Counted from the first letter of the stretch, positions 8,303-18,982 are shown. The stretch: 64,000 nucleotides of DNA from Bacteroidales bacterium UBA5833 (GCA_002433025.1 DJGZ01000070.1:62001-126000); one strand, 5' to 3'. Program-made: numbers and translations. Notes: generated by a model from the sequence alone, not told the origin.

Positions 8303-10024
8303 TCAGGACTTATGCCCGTGATGCATTGCTGAGCGGGGCATCTCCTCCAGCAGTTTGCCGGCCCTTTCCAGCGCCAGGTTAATGTCGGCACAAACATTGT
8401 CACTGCCGACAATCTCAAACACATTGTTTTTTTCGAGCGTATCATAAACTGACTTAACCGGTCCTGATATCACAACGGTAATCCCGGTTGCCTGGGTCCT
8501 TCTGATAAAGTTTTTCAGGTTGCTCACGCCCGTTGCATCGATAAACGGCACCCGGTATAACCGGATTATTCTGATCAACGGCTTGGCAGTGACTTGTTTT
8601 TCTGCTTCATCAAATTTGTTGGCGATGCCAAAAAAGAAAGGTCCGTTAACTTCAAAAACTTCCACTTTATCAGGGATAATCAGCTTGGGCGCCGTTTCCG
8701 GCTCTTCAGCCCGCTCATCATCCACTGCCATATTAAGTACTTCCACCCCTGAAGTATCTATAACACGCTTGAGGAATAGGAGCACGGCCAGAAGTAATCC
8801 GAACTGAATCGCAATGGTAAGATCAATGATCACCGTGAGCAGGAAGGTGGTAAGCAGCACGGCAACTTCGCTTTTCGAATTACGGAAGAGTCCTTTGAAT
8901 GAACGCCATTCACTCATATTGTAGGCAACAATAACCAGGATTCCCGCAAGACAGCTCATCGGGATCAACCGGGCCCATTTACCAAAGAACAGCAGGATCA
9001 GTAAAAGTACCACTGCATGAATGATCCCGGCCACCGGTGTCTTTCCGCCGTTCCGGATATTGGTCATTGTGCGTGCAATGGCGCCGGTTGCCGGTATCCC
9101 CCCGAATATCGGAGTAATAATATTGGCAATCCCCTGCCCTATGAGTTCTGTGTTTGAACGGTGTTTGCTCCCGGTTGCGCCGTCGGCCACCATCGCCGAT
9201 AGCAGCGATTCAATCGCGCCAAGCATGGCAATTGTAAAAGCAGGAGCCAGCAACAATCTGAATGTTTCCCAACTTATCGCAGGAATAAAAGGCCGGGGAA
9301 TGGTTGCTTTGATCTCCCCAAAACGGCTTCCGATCGTTTCCACTGGCATTTGAAAAATAGTGGCGGCCGCGGTCGTGACCAGGAGTGCAATCAGGGTTCC
9401 CGGTACTCTTCTGTTGATTTTGGGCCAAAAAACTGAAATCAGGACAGTAAACAAGCCTATCGCGAGTGCATAAAGGTTAACAGCATCAAAATGTAAAAAA
9501 TAGTATTTCCACTTCTCAATAAAATCCGCCGGCACTGCCTGGGCTACCTCAAGTCCGAAGAAATCCTTTATCTGCGATGAAAAAATTACCAGCGCTATTC
9601 CGGAAGTAAAACCCACCACAATCGGATAAGGCATAAATTTTATAATGGTTCCCAATTGCAGCAACCCCATACCGATCAGCATGAAACCGGCAAGAATGGT
9701 GGCAATGATCAACCCCTCAACACCGAATTTTTCAACAATTCCATAGACAATAACTATGAAAGCACCTGTAGGCCCGCCTATCTGCACCCTGCTTCCTCCA
9801 AGAGCCGAAATAAGGAAACCGGCGATTACAGCGGTAATGAGGCCGCGCTCCGGAGATACCCCGGAAGCAATCCCAAAAGCAATGGCGAGCGGAAGCGCAA
9901 CCACTCCGACAATAATTCCGGCAATCAGATCGGAAGTAAAGGTCTTGAGATTGTACCCCTTTAGGGTGGTAAGCAGCTTGGGGTGATAAATCTTTGAAAA
10001 CGTGTTCAATAAGAATTCAGACAT
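8303..10024 (-). CDS. SulP (SLC26) family inorganic anion transporter with STAS domain
   Basis: 573 residues. The first ~430 hold the SulP membrane domain, with the family signatures L-P-L-A-I-A-F-G-I-A-S-G-V near residue 43 and G-G-P-T-G-A-F near 83. Residues about 440-560 form a C-terminal STAS domain (I-D-A-T-G-V-S-N-L near 500). SulP proteins transport sulfate, bicarbonate or other anions; the substrate cannot be told from sequence. Complete and unbroken. A TAATTTTG -7 element lies about 26 bp upstream of the start. Confidence 0.9.
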   Translation of the reverse strand: MSEFLLNTFSKIYHPKLLTTLKGYNLKTFTSDLIAGIIVGVVALPLAIAFGIASGVSPERGLITAVIAGFLISALGGSRVQIGGPTGAFIVIVYGIVEKFGVEGLIIATILAGFMLIGMGLLQLGTIIKFMPYPIVVGFTSGIALVIFSSQIKDFFGLEVAQAVPADFIEKWKYYFLHFDAVNLYALAIGLFTVLISVFWPKINRRVPGTLIALLVTTAAATIFQMPVETIGSRFGEIKATIPRPFIPAISWETFRLLLAPAFTIAMLGAIESLLSAMVADGATGSKHRSNTELIGQGIANIITPIFGGIPATGAIARTMTNIRNGGKTPVAGIIHAVVLLLILLFFGKWARLIPMSCLAGILVIVAYNMSEWRSFKGLFRNSKSEVAVLLTTFLLTVIIDLTIAIQFGLLLAVLLFLKRVIDTSGVEVLNMAVDDERAEEPETAPKLIIPDKVEVFEVNGPFFFGIANKFDEAEKQVTAKPLIRIIRLYRVPFIDATGVSNLKNFIRRTQATGITVVISGPVKSVYDTLEKNNVFEIVGSDNVCADINLALERAGKLLEEMPRSAMHHGHKS

Positions 10025-10049
10025 GCTAAAGGGTATTAAAAAGAAGCTG

Positions 10050-10057
10050 CAAAATTA
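10050..10057 (-). promoter_or_regulatory. Candidate -7 element of the SulP gene
   Basis: Reads TAATTTTG on the minus strand, matching TAnnTTTG, 26 bp before the start. No clear TTG at the -33 position. Confidence 0.35.
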
Positions 10058-10125
10058 TAAAATAGGAGGATAGCCCGACTGCACAGTCTATGGATAACCA
10101 GTTAAAAACGACTCAAATAAATACG

Positions 10126-10148
10126 AAACGTTTGGATACCAAATGTTT
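10126..10148. repeat. Near-perfect inverted repeat, candidate operator
   Basis: AAACGTTTGG, 3-nt spacer ATA, then CCAAATGTTT: 9 of 10 positions pair. The compact symmetric form with a 3-nt spacer suits a dimeric regulator site about 100 bp upstream of the SulP gene. No regulator is identified. Confidence 0.4.
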
Positions 10149-10479
10149 TCAGGATGAAAGAAAATTACAAATCAAATTTGAAATTTAATTATGCACAATT
10201 TATGGAGAAATATTTTACATGCGACGTAAGAAATTGCTGCAACGCTTGGCAGAAATTCAATATTTCCCTATATTAGCAGAAAATGGCAGAAACAAAATCA
10301 GGCAGATAGTTACTTTTCCCATAGAAGACTGATTAACCACTTCAGCACGGAAGTTCTTTTATCCGGAAAATGGCCTTACTGATGTATCTGACCTAAGAGA
10401 AGTATTTTCCGTAAAAATAATTTACAGTTCGCTTCAGGCATGTTCATGGATCCGGTGAAGCATTAAATATCGAAAGGTT

Positions 10480-12798
10480 ATGAATTCAGAACGGGAAACT
10501 ACCGGGAATAAAAACAGTAATGAAAAGACACTGAATCCTGGAATAGGAGCGCTTGAGAATGATCCTGAGAAAGAGCAGGTACAACTTAAGAAGACCAAAA
10601 ACCTGCTGCGGCTGAGCGAAATAAAAATTCAGGCCCTTACTGAAGCCATTCCCGACCTGATCTTCAGGATTAACCGTGAAGGTATTTACCTGGATTACAA
10701 AGCTGCAAGCAGCGATCTTTATCACCAGACGGATTCCATCATCGGAAAGAACAACCGGGAGATTACCCCACCCGACTTTGCAGATTTAATTGACGCTAAA
10801 GTAAAACTCACGCTTGATACCGGTGAAATGCAATATTTTGAATATCAGCTATCTATCCCTAATAAAGGCTTATGTTCCTATGAAGCCCGGCTCGTACCCA
10901 ACGGACCGGATGAGGTTCTGGCTATCGTACGCGATGTTACATCCAATAAACTTACGGGAGAAGCCTTGATTGAGAGCAATCTGAACCAGCGGGCAATTAT
11001 GGACTCCATTTCCGAAGGGCTTTTGCTCATTGACAAAACCGGAATGATTATCGACAGCAATGAGGCGAATGCAACTTTCTATGGTTTTTCGATCGATTCA
11101 ATAAGAGGAAAAAATCTCTTTGAGTTTTTCCCAACATCTTTTAAACCCGAACAGGAAAAACTATTAAATGCCGTTTTTGAGCAAGGGAAAGTCCTTACGT
11201 CAGAATCTAAATTTCACAACAGGTGGTATGAATATTCGGTTCATCCTGTAATTGATACAACAGGCATCATTAAAAAGGCGGTGATCAATGCGCGGGATAT
11301 CTCCCATCAGAAAAATCTGATCCATGAGCTTGAAACGGCGCTTAAAGAGAACAGGGAAAGCACTGAATTCCTTGAAAACCTGATCAACAGCATTCCGGAT
11401 GTTATCGGAATACAGGATAATAAGCATCAGATTATCCGGTACAATAAAGCAGGGTATGAATTTCTGAATACTTCTCCGGAGCAGATCAGGGGGAAAAAAT
11501 GTTTTCATCTTATTGACAGGGACCAGGAATGCGAACTTTGCGCCACTTCAATCAGCTACAAAACAAAGAAACCTGCTCATATAGAGCGCTATTTCCCTGA
11601 GAAGGACATCTGGCTGGATATCCGGTCATATCCGATCTTTGAGAACAATGGTGAGATCAGATTGGTTATTGAGCATTTGCGCGATATAACCCATATCAAA
11701 TCCGTTGAAGCTGCACTCAGGAAAAGTGAAGAGCGTTACAAAGAACTTTTCAACTCTTCAGCCGGCGGAATATTGATTGGTTCGCAGGACGGAGTCATCA
11801 TACAGGTGAATTCAACATTTGCTGAAATGACCGGCTTTACGCCCGGATTTCTGATCGGGAAGCACATCAGTGAAGGCATATTTACAGCAGAGAGCCTGAA
11901 AGCCACACCTTTCAGATTTGACCTGCTGAAGCAGGGTAAAACTGTGACCAGCGAAAGAACAATCATCACTTCGGACAACCGGTTGATGCAGGTTGAAATG
12001 CACACGCACATCCTGCCCGATGGCACCTATCAGTCAATTTATCATGATATAACCGAACGCAAGCGTGCAGAAGAGGAAATTAACAGACAAAACGAGGTAC
12101 TCAAAAAGATTAACCTGGAAAAAGACAAATTCTTTTCCATTATTGCCCATGACCTGAGGAGTCCGTTCACTTCATTTCTCGGTTTAACCGAGTTGATGGC
12201 CGAGGAGATAGATTCCATGCCCAAAGAAGAGGTCCGTTTCATAGCCAACGAATTAAAAAAATCGGCTTCCAACCTTTACAATCTGCTGGAAAATCTTCTT
12301 GAATGGTCAATGGTTCAGAGAAATATGAAACCCTTCAGCCCGCAGAAAATCAACCTCCGGTCTGTTGCCCGCCAAAGTACTGAAACATTGCGCGAAGCTG
12401 CCACAGGCAAACAGATCACGGTAACGCTGGATATCCCGGATGAAATTACGGTAATGGCAGACAGGCCAATGCTTGATACCATACTCAGAAACCTTTTTTC
12501 CAATGCTGTTAAATTCACGGCAAAAGGGGGCAGCGTAATGATTTCGGCCGGAGAGGAGCATAACGGAGATATAGAAATCATGATTGAAGATTCCGGTATT
12601 GGCATCCCTGAAACCATGCTCGGAACGATCTTCAATATTTCAGGCAAGCACAACCGTCCAGGCACTTCAGGCGAACCCAGTAACGGCCTGGGGCTGTTGC
12701 TTTGCAAAGAGTTTATCGAAAAGAACGGGGGTAAAATCGGTGTTAAAAGTACCGCAGGGAAAGGGAGCTGTTTTTACTTTACTCTCCCTGCCGGTTAA
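10480..12798 (+). CDS. Multi-PAS sensor histidine kinase, cytoplasmic
   Basis: 772 residues, no signal peptide or membrane helix, so a soluble sensor. About four PAS domains occupy residues 45-535; the third (about 290-405) has a Cys pattern (K-C-F ... E-C-E-L-C) seen in a subset of PAS domains. The HisKA box F-F-S-I-I-A-H-D-L-R-S-P-F puts the phospho-accepting His at 557. The ATPase part shows N-L-F-S-N-A-V-K-F-T, D-S-G-I-G-I-P and N-G-L-G-L-L-L-C, all intact. It starts at ATG 10480 and is followed 25 bp later by a hybrid kinase, so the two are probably one operon. No response regulator with an output domain is adjacent. The ligand is unknown. Confidence 0.88.
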   Translation: MNSERETTGNKNSNEKTLNPGIGALENDPEKEQVQLKKTKNLLRLSEIKIQALTEAIPDLIFRINREGIYLDYKAASSDLYHQTDSIIGKNNREITPPDFADLIDAKVKLTLDTGEMQYFEYQLSIPNKGLCSYEARLVPNGPDEVLAIVRDVTSNKLTGEALIESNLNQRAIMDSISEGLLLIDKTGMIIDSNEANATFYGFSIDSIRGKNLFEFFPTSFKPEQEKLLNAVFEQGKVLTSESKFHNRWYEYSVHPVIDTTGIIKKAVINARDISHQKNLIHELETALKENRESTEFLENLINSIPDVIGIQDNKHQIIRYNKAGYEFLNTSPEQIRGKKCFHLIDRDQECELCATSISYKTKKPAHIERYFPEKDIWLDIRSYPIFENNGEIRLVIEHLRDITHIKSVEAALRKSEERYKELFNSSAGGILIGSQDGVIIQVNSTFAEMTGFTPGFLIGKHISEGIFTAESLKATPFRFDLLKQGKTVTSERTIITSDNRLMQVEMHTHILPDGTYQSIYHDITERKRAEEEINRQNEVLKKINLEKDKFFSIIAHDLRSPFTSFLGLTELMAEEIDSMPKEEVRFIANELKKSASNLYNLLENLLEWSMVQRNMKPFSPQKINLRSVARQSTETLREAATGKQITVTLDIPDEITVMADRPMLDTILRNLFSNAVKFTAKGGSVMISAGEEHNGDIEIMIEDSGIGIPETMLGTIFNISGKHNRPGTSGEPSNGLGLLLCKEFIEKNGGKIGVKSTAGKGSCFYFTLPAG

Positions 12799-12823
12799 AC
12801 AAAAACATGAAAGGCGGGAATTC

Positions 12824-15800
12824 ATGAAAATGCAGGAACACAGAAAATCAGCATCGGGAGTTTACGGTATTCTGGATGCGATGGATGCATATGTGTGTAT
12901 CACAGACGATAAGAAGAAAATCGTCTACGCAAATTCAGCCCTGTGCAAAAGGGCCGGATCGGAATTGGCACATCTTAAAGGCAAACCTGTATTCTGGAAA
13001 TTGAAAATTCCGCGAGCCGGAAACGCCGGGAAACAAAAATTTGATTTCCCGGAAATCCGGAGTGAGCAATTAATCGGGTGGTTCAACATTACGATATCCG
13101 GATTTACTGACAATCAAATATCAAACGGGTGGATATGGACAGCCATAGAGCTGGCACAAACGGCAAAACCGGAACCGGTGCGGACCAGCCCCGGAGGAAA
13201 TAAAACGGCCCACCGGGATTTATACCAGACCCTTTTCGAAACATCCCCTTCCGGGATTCTGTTGCTGAATGAAGAAGGAATTATCATCGATGTCAATCAG
13301 TCTTCCTGCAGATCAACCAACTATACAAGAGATGAACTGATTGGCAGGCATGTAAGCGTGCTGGCACTGCCTGAAAGTGCCGGCATGGTAAATCATAATA
13401 TAAAAAAGATTCTTAGCGGGCAGCTGCTTGAACATGAAGTAACCAGCAGGCGCAAAGACGGTTCCTACTATTATTCGTTACTCACTGAGTCCCTCGTCCG
13501 GCTTCCCGGAGGGGAACTGGGCATATTATCGGTCTCCAATGACATTACTGAACGTAAAATGGCCGAACTGGCGCTCAGGGAAAGTGAGCAGAAATTCAGG
13601 AATATTGCCAATTATACCGCCAACTGGGAATCGCTTTTCAATGAGGAAGGAAAGATTATCTGGACAAATCCGGCAGCAGAGCGGTTTACAGGTTATACTC
13701 CGGAAGAGATTACTGCAATGCCCGATGTTATTGAAGCATTGATTATTGAAGAAGACCGTGAAAATGCCAGAAAAATCATAGAGGAGGGCCTCAGGGAAAA
13801 GACCGGCAAAGATGGCGTTATCAGATGCAGGAAAAAAGACGGATCATGGTTCTGGCTCTCAGTTTCCTGGACACAAATCCTTGATAATAATGGGAACCTT
13901 ATAGGAATCAGAACAAGCGGCCAGGACATTTCGAAGCGGCTTGAAGCCGGCGAGGCGCTGCAGCGAAGTGAGAACCTTTACCGGCAGATGATTGAAAATG
14001 CGCCGATAGGCATGCATTTTTACGAACTTGACAGTGAAGGCCGGCTGATCTTTACAGGTGCCAATCCCGCCGCTGACCGGATTCTCGGGCTCGACAACTC
14101 CCGGTATACCGGAATGGAAATCGGGAAAGCATTCCCTAATCTGAAAGGCACCGGGATACCTGAGTTTTACAAAAATGCCGCCCTGAATAACACGGCCTGG
14201 ATTGCAGAGCAGCTTGACTATAAAGACAACAGAATTTCCGGGGCATTTGAAGTGAAAGCATTCCAGACCGCTCCCGGAAAAATGGTAGCTACTTTTTCGG
14301 ATATCACCCAACGAAAGAAAACCGAAGAAGCCCTGAACGAAAGCCGCCGGCTGTTTGAAGCGCTTACGCGCATGGCCCCTGTCGGAATATTCAGAACCGA
14401 CGCCGCAGGCAAAACAACCTTTGTCAACCCCAAATGGTCCGCCCTTTCAGGTCTTTCGTTTGATGAAGCCATGCAGGATAAATATTTGGCAGCCATACAT
14501 CCTGATGACAGAAATGAGCGGATGTGCGAATGGAAGAAAGCTGTAAAACAAAAGATTCCCGTAATTTCGGAATACCGTTTTGTAAGGCCCAACGGCACTG
14601 TGATCTGGGTTCAGGGCCAGGCGGTACCCGAGGTGGTTGACGGGCAGGTGAAAGGATTCATCGGAACCATCACAGATATTACCGAGCTGATTGAAATTCA
14701 GCATGAACTGATCAGGGCCAAGGAAAAAGCGGAAGCAAGTAACCGGCTGAAGACCACTTTTATGAAAAATATCTCTCACGAGATACGTACCCCCCTAAAC
14801 GGGATATTCGGATTCGCTCAACTGATCGGTTCAGGAGAATACAGCGAAAAGGAAAACCTTGAATTTATCAGCTTTCTCGATAAAAGTGTAAGCAGGCTTA
14901 CCAAAACCATTGACAACATCATGGAGATATCATTGCTGATGTCAGGAAATATGGTTAAGAACGAAGGGGTTTTCAGGTTTTCAGATTTGGTAAAGGAAGT
15001 GTACCACGACTTTAAACCCGTTGCCCGGAAAAAAGGAATTGAATTTAACCTGCTTATGAATGGCGGCGAGAATGCCACCCTGATAGTCACTGATAAAGCA
15101 ATTCTTAAAAGAATACTTGAAGAAGTAACGGACAATGCCGTTAAATTTACCGAAAAGGGTGAAGTTAAAATCAATTACACAATCACTGAAAATGCAATTA
15201 ATATAGAAATAACTGACACCGGAATTGGCATATCCGAAGAATACCTTCCCCTGATTTTTGAGCCGTTTATGCAGGAAAATGTATATTCAACAAGAATAAA
15301 AAACAGTACCGGGCTAGGTCTTTCTATCGTTCAGGGGTCAACTGAATTGCTGGGGGGTAAAATAAGTGTTTTCTCCAAACAGGGATCAGGAACCTCCATT
15401 TACCTGACCTTTCCGGTTAGAATCCCCGGCAAGGAAAACCAACCCGTATCCGTTAAACCGGAAACAGTCAGCATCAGTGGCTTCATTCCGGTAATCCTGA
15501 TTGTTGAAGACGAGGCCATCAACAGATTGTTTATCAAAAAATTGCTAAGCAGGTATAATTGCCGTATCCTGACTGCCTCAGGAGGAAACGAGGCCATTCT
15601 CCTGGTTAAAGAGGAGCGCAGGATTGATTTGATCCTGATGGATATCAAAATGCCAGGTATGGACGGCACGGAAGCGGTGAGACAAATCCGGCAGCATAAA
15701 CCTGATATTAAGATAGTCGCGGTAACTGCATACGGGAGTGTGCTAGACCGTGAGAAGTGCCTGGAAGCCGGTTGTGACGACTACATGGCCAAACCATTTC

Positions 15801-15862
15801 ACGGAAAAGACCTTTTCAACCTACTGCAAAACCTGATCAACTGGCCAGGAGCGGAAGTATAA
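12824..15862 (+). CDS. Multi-PAS hybrid histidine kinase with C-terminal receiver domain
   Basis: 1012 residues from ATG 12824. An open frame runs 240 bp further upstream, but that stretch overlaps the previous kinase and has no PAS-like sequence, so the later start is preferred. About five PAS units fill residues 15-630. HisKA has F-M-K-N-I-S-H-E-I-R-T-P-L with His 652, the ATPase domain has N-A-V-K-F-T, D-T-G-I-G-I-S and T-G-L-G-L-S-I-V, and the receiver (about 885-1005) has V-E-D-E, phospho-acceptor D940 in L-M-D-I-K-M-P-G-M-D-G, a T in V-A-V-T-A-Y and K-P-F. All key residues are present. Phosphate is expected to pass from His to the built-in receiver and on to an unlinked phosphotransfer protein. 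No membrane segment is visible. Confidence 0.88.
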   Translation: MKMQEHRKSASGVYGILDAMDAYVCITDDKKKIVYANSALCKRAGSELAHLKGKPVFWKLKIPRAGNAGKQKFDFPEIRSEQLIGWFNITISGFTDNQISNGWIWTAIELAQTAKPEPVRTSPGGNKTAHRDLYQTLFETSPSGILLLNEEGIIIDVNQSSCRSTNYTRDELIGRHVSVLALPESAGMVNHNIKKILSGQLLEHEVTSRRKDGSYYYSLLTESLVRLPGGELGILSVSNDITERKMAELALRESEQKFRNIANYTANWESLFNEEGKIIWTNPAAERFTGYTPEEITAMPDVIEALIIEEDRENARKIIEEGLREKTGKDGVIRCRKKDGSWFWLSVSWTQILDNNGNLIGIRTSGQDISKRLEAGEALQRSENLYRQMIENAPIGMHFYELDSEGRLIFTGANPAADRILGLDNSRYTGMEIGKAFPNLKGTGIPEFYKNAALNNTAWIAEQLDYKDNRISGAFEVKAFQTAPGKMVATFSDITQRKKTEEALNESRRLFEALTRMAPVGIFRTDAAGKTTFVNPKWSALSGLSFDEAMQDKYLAAIHPDDRNERMCEWKKAVKQKIPVISEYRFVRPNGTVIWVQGQAVPEVVDGQVKGFIGTITDITELIEIQHELIRAKEKAEASNRLKTTFMKNISHEIRTPLNGIFGFAQLIGSGEYSEKENLEFISFLDKSVSRLTKTIDNIMEISLLMSGNMVKNEGVFRFSDLVKEVYHDFKPVARKKGIEFNLLMNGGENATLIVTDKAILKRILEEVTDNAVKFTEKGEVKINYTITENAINIEITDTGIGISEEYLPLIFEPFMQENVYSTRIKNSTGLGLSIVQGSTELLGGKISVFSKQGSGTSIYLTFPVRIPGKENQPVSVKPETVSISGFIPVILIVEDEAINRLFIKKLLSRYNCRILTASGGNEAILLVKEERRIDLILMDIKMPGMDGTEAVRQIRQHKPDIKIVAVTAYGSVLDREKCLEAGCDDYMAKPFHGKDLFNLLQNLINWPGAEV

Positions 15863-15929
15863 ACATTCATAGTTCAATCCCGGGAAAATAAGCTTCGGGG
15901 TTAATGATTTCCTGAACAATCAGGTATGC

Positions 15930-16886
15930 TTACCGGACGATAACCCGGCTGACAGCTTCCAGATTATCCTGAACAGCTTTCAGAAGGTAAAGACCGGGTG
16001 GCAGGATGCCGGTTCCTATCTCAATCCGCCCATCACCTGACCCGGAGGTTATCATGCATATCAATCTCCCCTCCTGATTATATAAGTGGATCACAACTGG
16101 TTTTTCCTGACTGAAACGGGATAAATCAGCAGTAAAACCATGCCGGGCCGGGTTAGGATATACCGGGGCGGCCACCTGCTCAACCGGCCGGCCGATGCCG
16201 AATACCTGACTTCCCAGACTTTCCCAGTTTTGGGTTATCTCGGTTTCAGTTAAAGGATAATCATACAGTTTTATCATGGCTACCGCACCGGCTGAAGCTT
16301 CGTTGGGCACGACAAGATCATCGTGAAAGAAGTTCAGGACCCCATCCTGATCGATTAATGCATGTCCCCCACTATCAACAAAATCGATTTTTACCTCGGC
16401 GTCAGTATAGATCAATACCTTCCCCGTGGCAGCTGTACGGGTAATCACATAATAGGTATATTCCCCGGCCACAACGGGAGCCTCCTGGCTGTAGAGAATA
16501 TTATAAAAATTCAGTTCTCCGTAATAAACATAGGCCCCCCAGTCAGTTTTCCTGTTTTTCCAGTCAACCACCCGTTTCCAGCTGCTCAATTCATCAAAAA
16601 CAAAATAAATCTCAATGGTATAGTTGTCACCCAGAAAATTACCGGCGGCAACATTGTTAAACTGTAAACCGCTGTTTCTGGTAAAACGGTAAACGGTTTT
16701 TGTGTTCTGGTTTACCTCGTTCAGCGTATCAAGTACAAAACTACCCTGCTCTCCCAAAATCGCAAGTGCAGGACTCAGCCCGCTAACTTCGTTCAGTGTA
16801 TTTTCGAAGTTATAATAGCGTACCTGCTGGGAAAACGCCATGGTTATGGCTGAAACAAACAGAAGAAAAAGTGTAATTTTTTTCAT
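15930..16886 (-). CDS. LamG/concanavalin-like secreted protein with T9SS sorting domain
   Basis: 318 residues. A signal peptide (M-K-K-I-T-L-F-L ... A-F-S-Q) is followed by a single LamG-like beta-sandwich (about 20-210; N-Y-T-I-E-I-Y-F and L-Y-D-Y-P-L-T-E-T-E-I are typical of concanavalin-type lectin/glucanase folds). A T9SS type A tail starts at V-Y-P-N-P (about 243) and ends in V-S-R-V-I-V-R. It is probably a surface or secreted binding protein; no catalytic residues are evident. It converges on the hybrid kinase with a 67-bp gap and has no partner genes. Confidence 0.7.
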   Translation of the reverse strand: MKKITLFLLFVSAITMAFSQQVRYYNFENTLNEVSGLSPALAILGEQGSFVLDTLNEVNQNTKTVYRFTRNSGLQFNNVAAGNFLGDNYTIEIYFVFDELSSWKRVVDWKNRKTDWGAYVYYGELNFYNILYSQEAPVVAGEYTYYVITRTAATGKVLIYTDAEVKIDFVDSGGHALIDQDGVLNFFHDDLVVPNEASAGAVAMIKLYDYPLTETEITQNWESLGSQVFGIGRPVEQVAAPVYPNPARHGFTADLSRFSQEKPVVIHLYNQEGRLICMITSGSGDGRIEIGTGILPPGLYLLKAVQDNLEAVSRVIVR

Positions 16887-17377
16887 GCAACCTCCACTTT
16901 TAACATTATAAGATTAACACATAAAAATACTTTTTGATCATCATGATGAGAAAATACTCTCAGAATGACCCGTAAAAAAATAACAACGCAATTAGCTCCG
17001 GAAACTGTTAATAACAATATAATCCAACTATCTGAGACATTTAATTAATACGACAAAATAAATATCAAAATTTTCATTTCTTTTCCGGCTCTGCGCCCGC
17101 GTTTCTCCAGACCGGGGAAATGCACCGGCAATAACAACCAATTCCCGGATTCTTTGAATGAGCATTACTGCCGGTTAAAGAATAATTTCATTTGGCATTC
17201 AACTGTAATTGAATGATTTAAGAAGATAAACACTGGAAATTTATATCCTGCTTATTAAGCCGGTGCAAAAAACCAGTAAAGGCAGCCTTGTTTATTCTTA
17301 TCTTTATCATGACAATGAAATGCAGAATTCGATTCGGATTTTAATTGATATACAATAACATATAAAACAGTACCATT
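16887..17377. other. 491-bp A/T-rich intergenic region
   Basis: Divergent spacer between the LamG-like gene and fumarase. No ORF, RNA gene or hairpin that I can support, and no clean TTG-N19-TAnnTTTG promoter found for either gene. Confidence 0.4.
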
Positions 17378-18982
17378 ATGGCTGATTTCAGATACCAGAA
17401 ACCATTCCCGGTAACGAAGGACCTTACGCCTTATAAGTTACTGACCACTGAATTTGTTTCAACCGTTGAGGTTGACGGCCGGAAAATCCTGAAAGTCGAC
17501 CCCGAGGGGCTTTCCCTTCTGGCCCGGGAAGCCATTTCGGATGTATCCTTTTACCTCAGGCCGGGGCATCTGCAGAAACTGGCCGATATCCTTACGGATC
17601 CCGAAGCTACAGACAATGACCGCTTTGTAGCCCACACCATGCTGATGAACCAGGTGGTATCGGCGGAGGGCGAACTGCCTACCTGCCAGGATACCGGCAC
17701 AGCCATCGTTATCGGTAAAAAGGGCGAAAATGTTTATACAAGCGTGGATGATGCCGAATACCTGTCAAAAGGCATTTTTGAAACCTACCGCGACCGGAAT
17801 CTCCGCTATTCCATGGTGGTGCCGTTTACCATGACCGAAGAAAAAAATACAGGAACCAATCTACCCGCCCAGATTGATCTTTACACTGAGCCCGGAAACA
17901 AATATGAATTTCTGTTCATTACCAAAGGCGGTGGCTCTGCGAATAAATCCTTCCTTTATCAGCAAACCAAATCATTGCTGAACGAGGAATCGCTGAAAAA
18001 ATTCATCCGCGAAAAGATCATGGACCTGGGCACTTCCGCCTGTCCACCCTACCACCTCGCAGTAGTAATCGGGGGCACTTCGGCCGAAGCCACGCTTACA
18101 GCCGTAAAGAAAGCTTCGGCAGGGTATTACGATCACCTGCCCACGAGTGGAAATGAGGGCGGACAAGCCTTCCGCGACCTCGGATGGGAAGAAAAAATTA
18201 CCCGCATCTGCCAGGAAGTCGGCATTGGGGCGCAGTTTGGCGGTAAATATTTCGTACACGATGTCAGGGTAATCCGCTTACCGCGGCACGCGGCTTCCTG
18301 TCCGGTGGGCATAGGGGTCAGCTGCAGCGCCGACCGGAATATCAGGGCAAAGATCACCGAAGAAGGCATCTTCTTGGAAGAACTGGAAAAAAATCCTGCA
18401 AAGTATGTCCCGGCTTCAGCCCCCGTTATGAAACCTGCCATTGAGATCAACCTCGACCGACCGATGGAGGAAGTGCTGGCCGAATTATCGAAATACCCCG
18501 TAAAAACCCGGCTGAGTCTAAACGGAACCCTCGTGGTAGCCCGTGATATTGCCCACGCCCGCATCAAACAAATGATCGATGAGGGCAAACCCATGCCCGG
18601 ATATTTCAAGAACCACCCTGTCTACTATGCCGGCCCGGCCAAAACACCCAAAGGAATGGCTTCGGGAAGTTTCGGCCCTACCACGGCAGGCCGGATGGAC
18701 GTGTACGTTGACCAGTTCCAGAAACTGGGCGGCTCCATGATTATGCTTGCCAAGGGAAACCGTAGCAAAGCCGTAACCGAAGCCTGCAAACAAAACGGCG
18801 GATTCTACCTCGGCTCCATCGGCGGACCGGCAGCCATACTGGCCAAATACAGCATTAAATCCGTCGAAGTCATCGACTTTGAAGATCTGGGTATGGAAGC
18901 TGTGCGCAAAATCAGCGTGGAGAATTTCCCCGCATTCATTATTGTTGACGACAAAGGAAATGACTTCTTCGAACAACTCTGA
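17378..18982 (+). CDS. fumB: Class I (iron-sulfur) fumarate hydratase
   Basis: 534 residues, near the length of E. coli FumA/FumB (about 548). The enzyme reversibly hydrates fumarate to L-malate in the citric acid cycle or its reductive branch, using a [4Fe-4S] cluster. Candidate cluster cysteines are C103 (P-T-C-Q-D-T-G-T-A), C222 (T-S-A-C-P-P-Y-H) and C316 (G-V-S-C-S-A-D-R), with spacing matching the E. coli cysteines. The C-terminal beta domain shows G-P-T-T-A-G-R-M-D, also typical. It is the one-subunit form, not split into alpha and beta chains. A terminator follows. The choice of fumB over fumA as a name is by convention only. Confidence 0.93.
   Translation: MADFRYQKPFPVTKDLTPYKLLTTEFVSTVEVDGRKILKVDPEGLSLLAREAISDVSFYLRPGHLQKLADILTDPEATDNDRFVAHTMLMNQVVSAEGELPTCQDTGTAIVIGKKGENVYTSVDDAEYLSKGIFETYRDRNLRYSMVVPFTMTEEKNTGTNLPAQIDLYTEPGNKYEFLFITKGGGSANKSFLYQQTKSLLNEESLKKFIREKIMDLGTSACPPYHLAVVIGGTSAEATLTAVKKASAGYYDHLPTSGNEGGQAFRDLGWEEKITRICQEVGIGAQFGGKYFVHDVRVIRLPRHAASCPVGIGVSCSADRNIRAKITEEGIFLEELEKNPAKYVPASAPVMKPAIEINLDRPMEEVLAELSKYPVKTRLSLNGTLVVARDIAHARIKQMIDEGKPMPGYFKNHPVYYAGPAKTPKGMASGSFGPTTAGRMDVYVDQFQKLGGSMIMLAKGNRSKAVTEACKQNGGFYLGSIGGPAAILAKYSIKSVEVIDFEDLGMEAVRKISVENFPAFIIVDDKGNDFFEQL

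Larger units (their letters stand above)
10025..10479. other. 455-bp divergent intergenic region
   Basis: A/T-rich spacer between the SulP gene and the first PAS kinase, which point away from each other. It holds the SulP -7 element and the inverted repeat at 10126-10148. No convincing ORF, RNA gene or terminator seen in the rest. Confidence 0.5.

Noticed and set aside
12584..12823. Extended N-terminus of the hybrid kinase overlapping the previous kinase
   Set aside because: The 80 extra residues are read from the ATPase domain of the first kinase in another frame and show no PAS or leader character; ATG 12824 is a better start.
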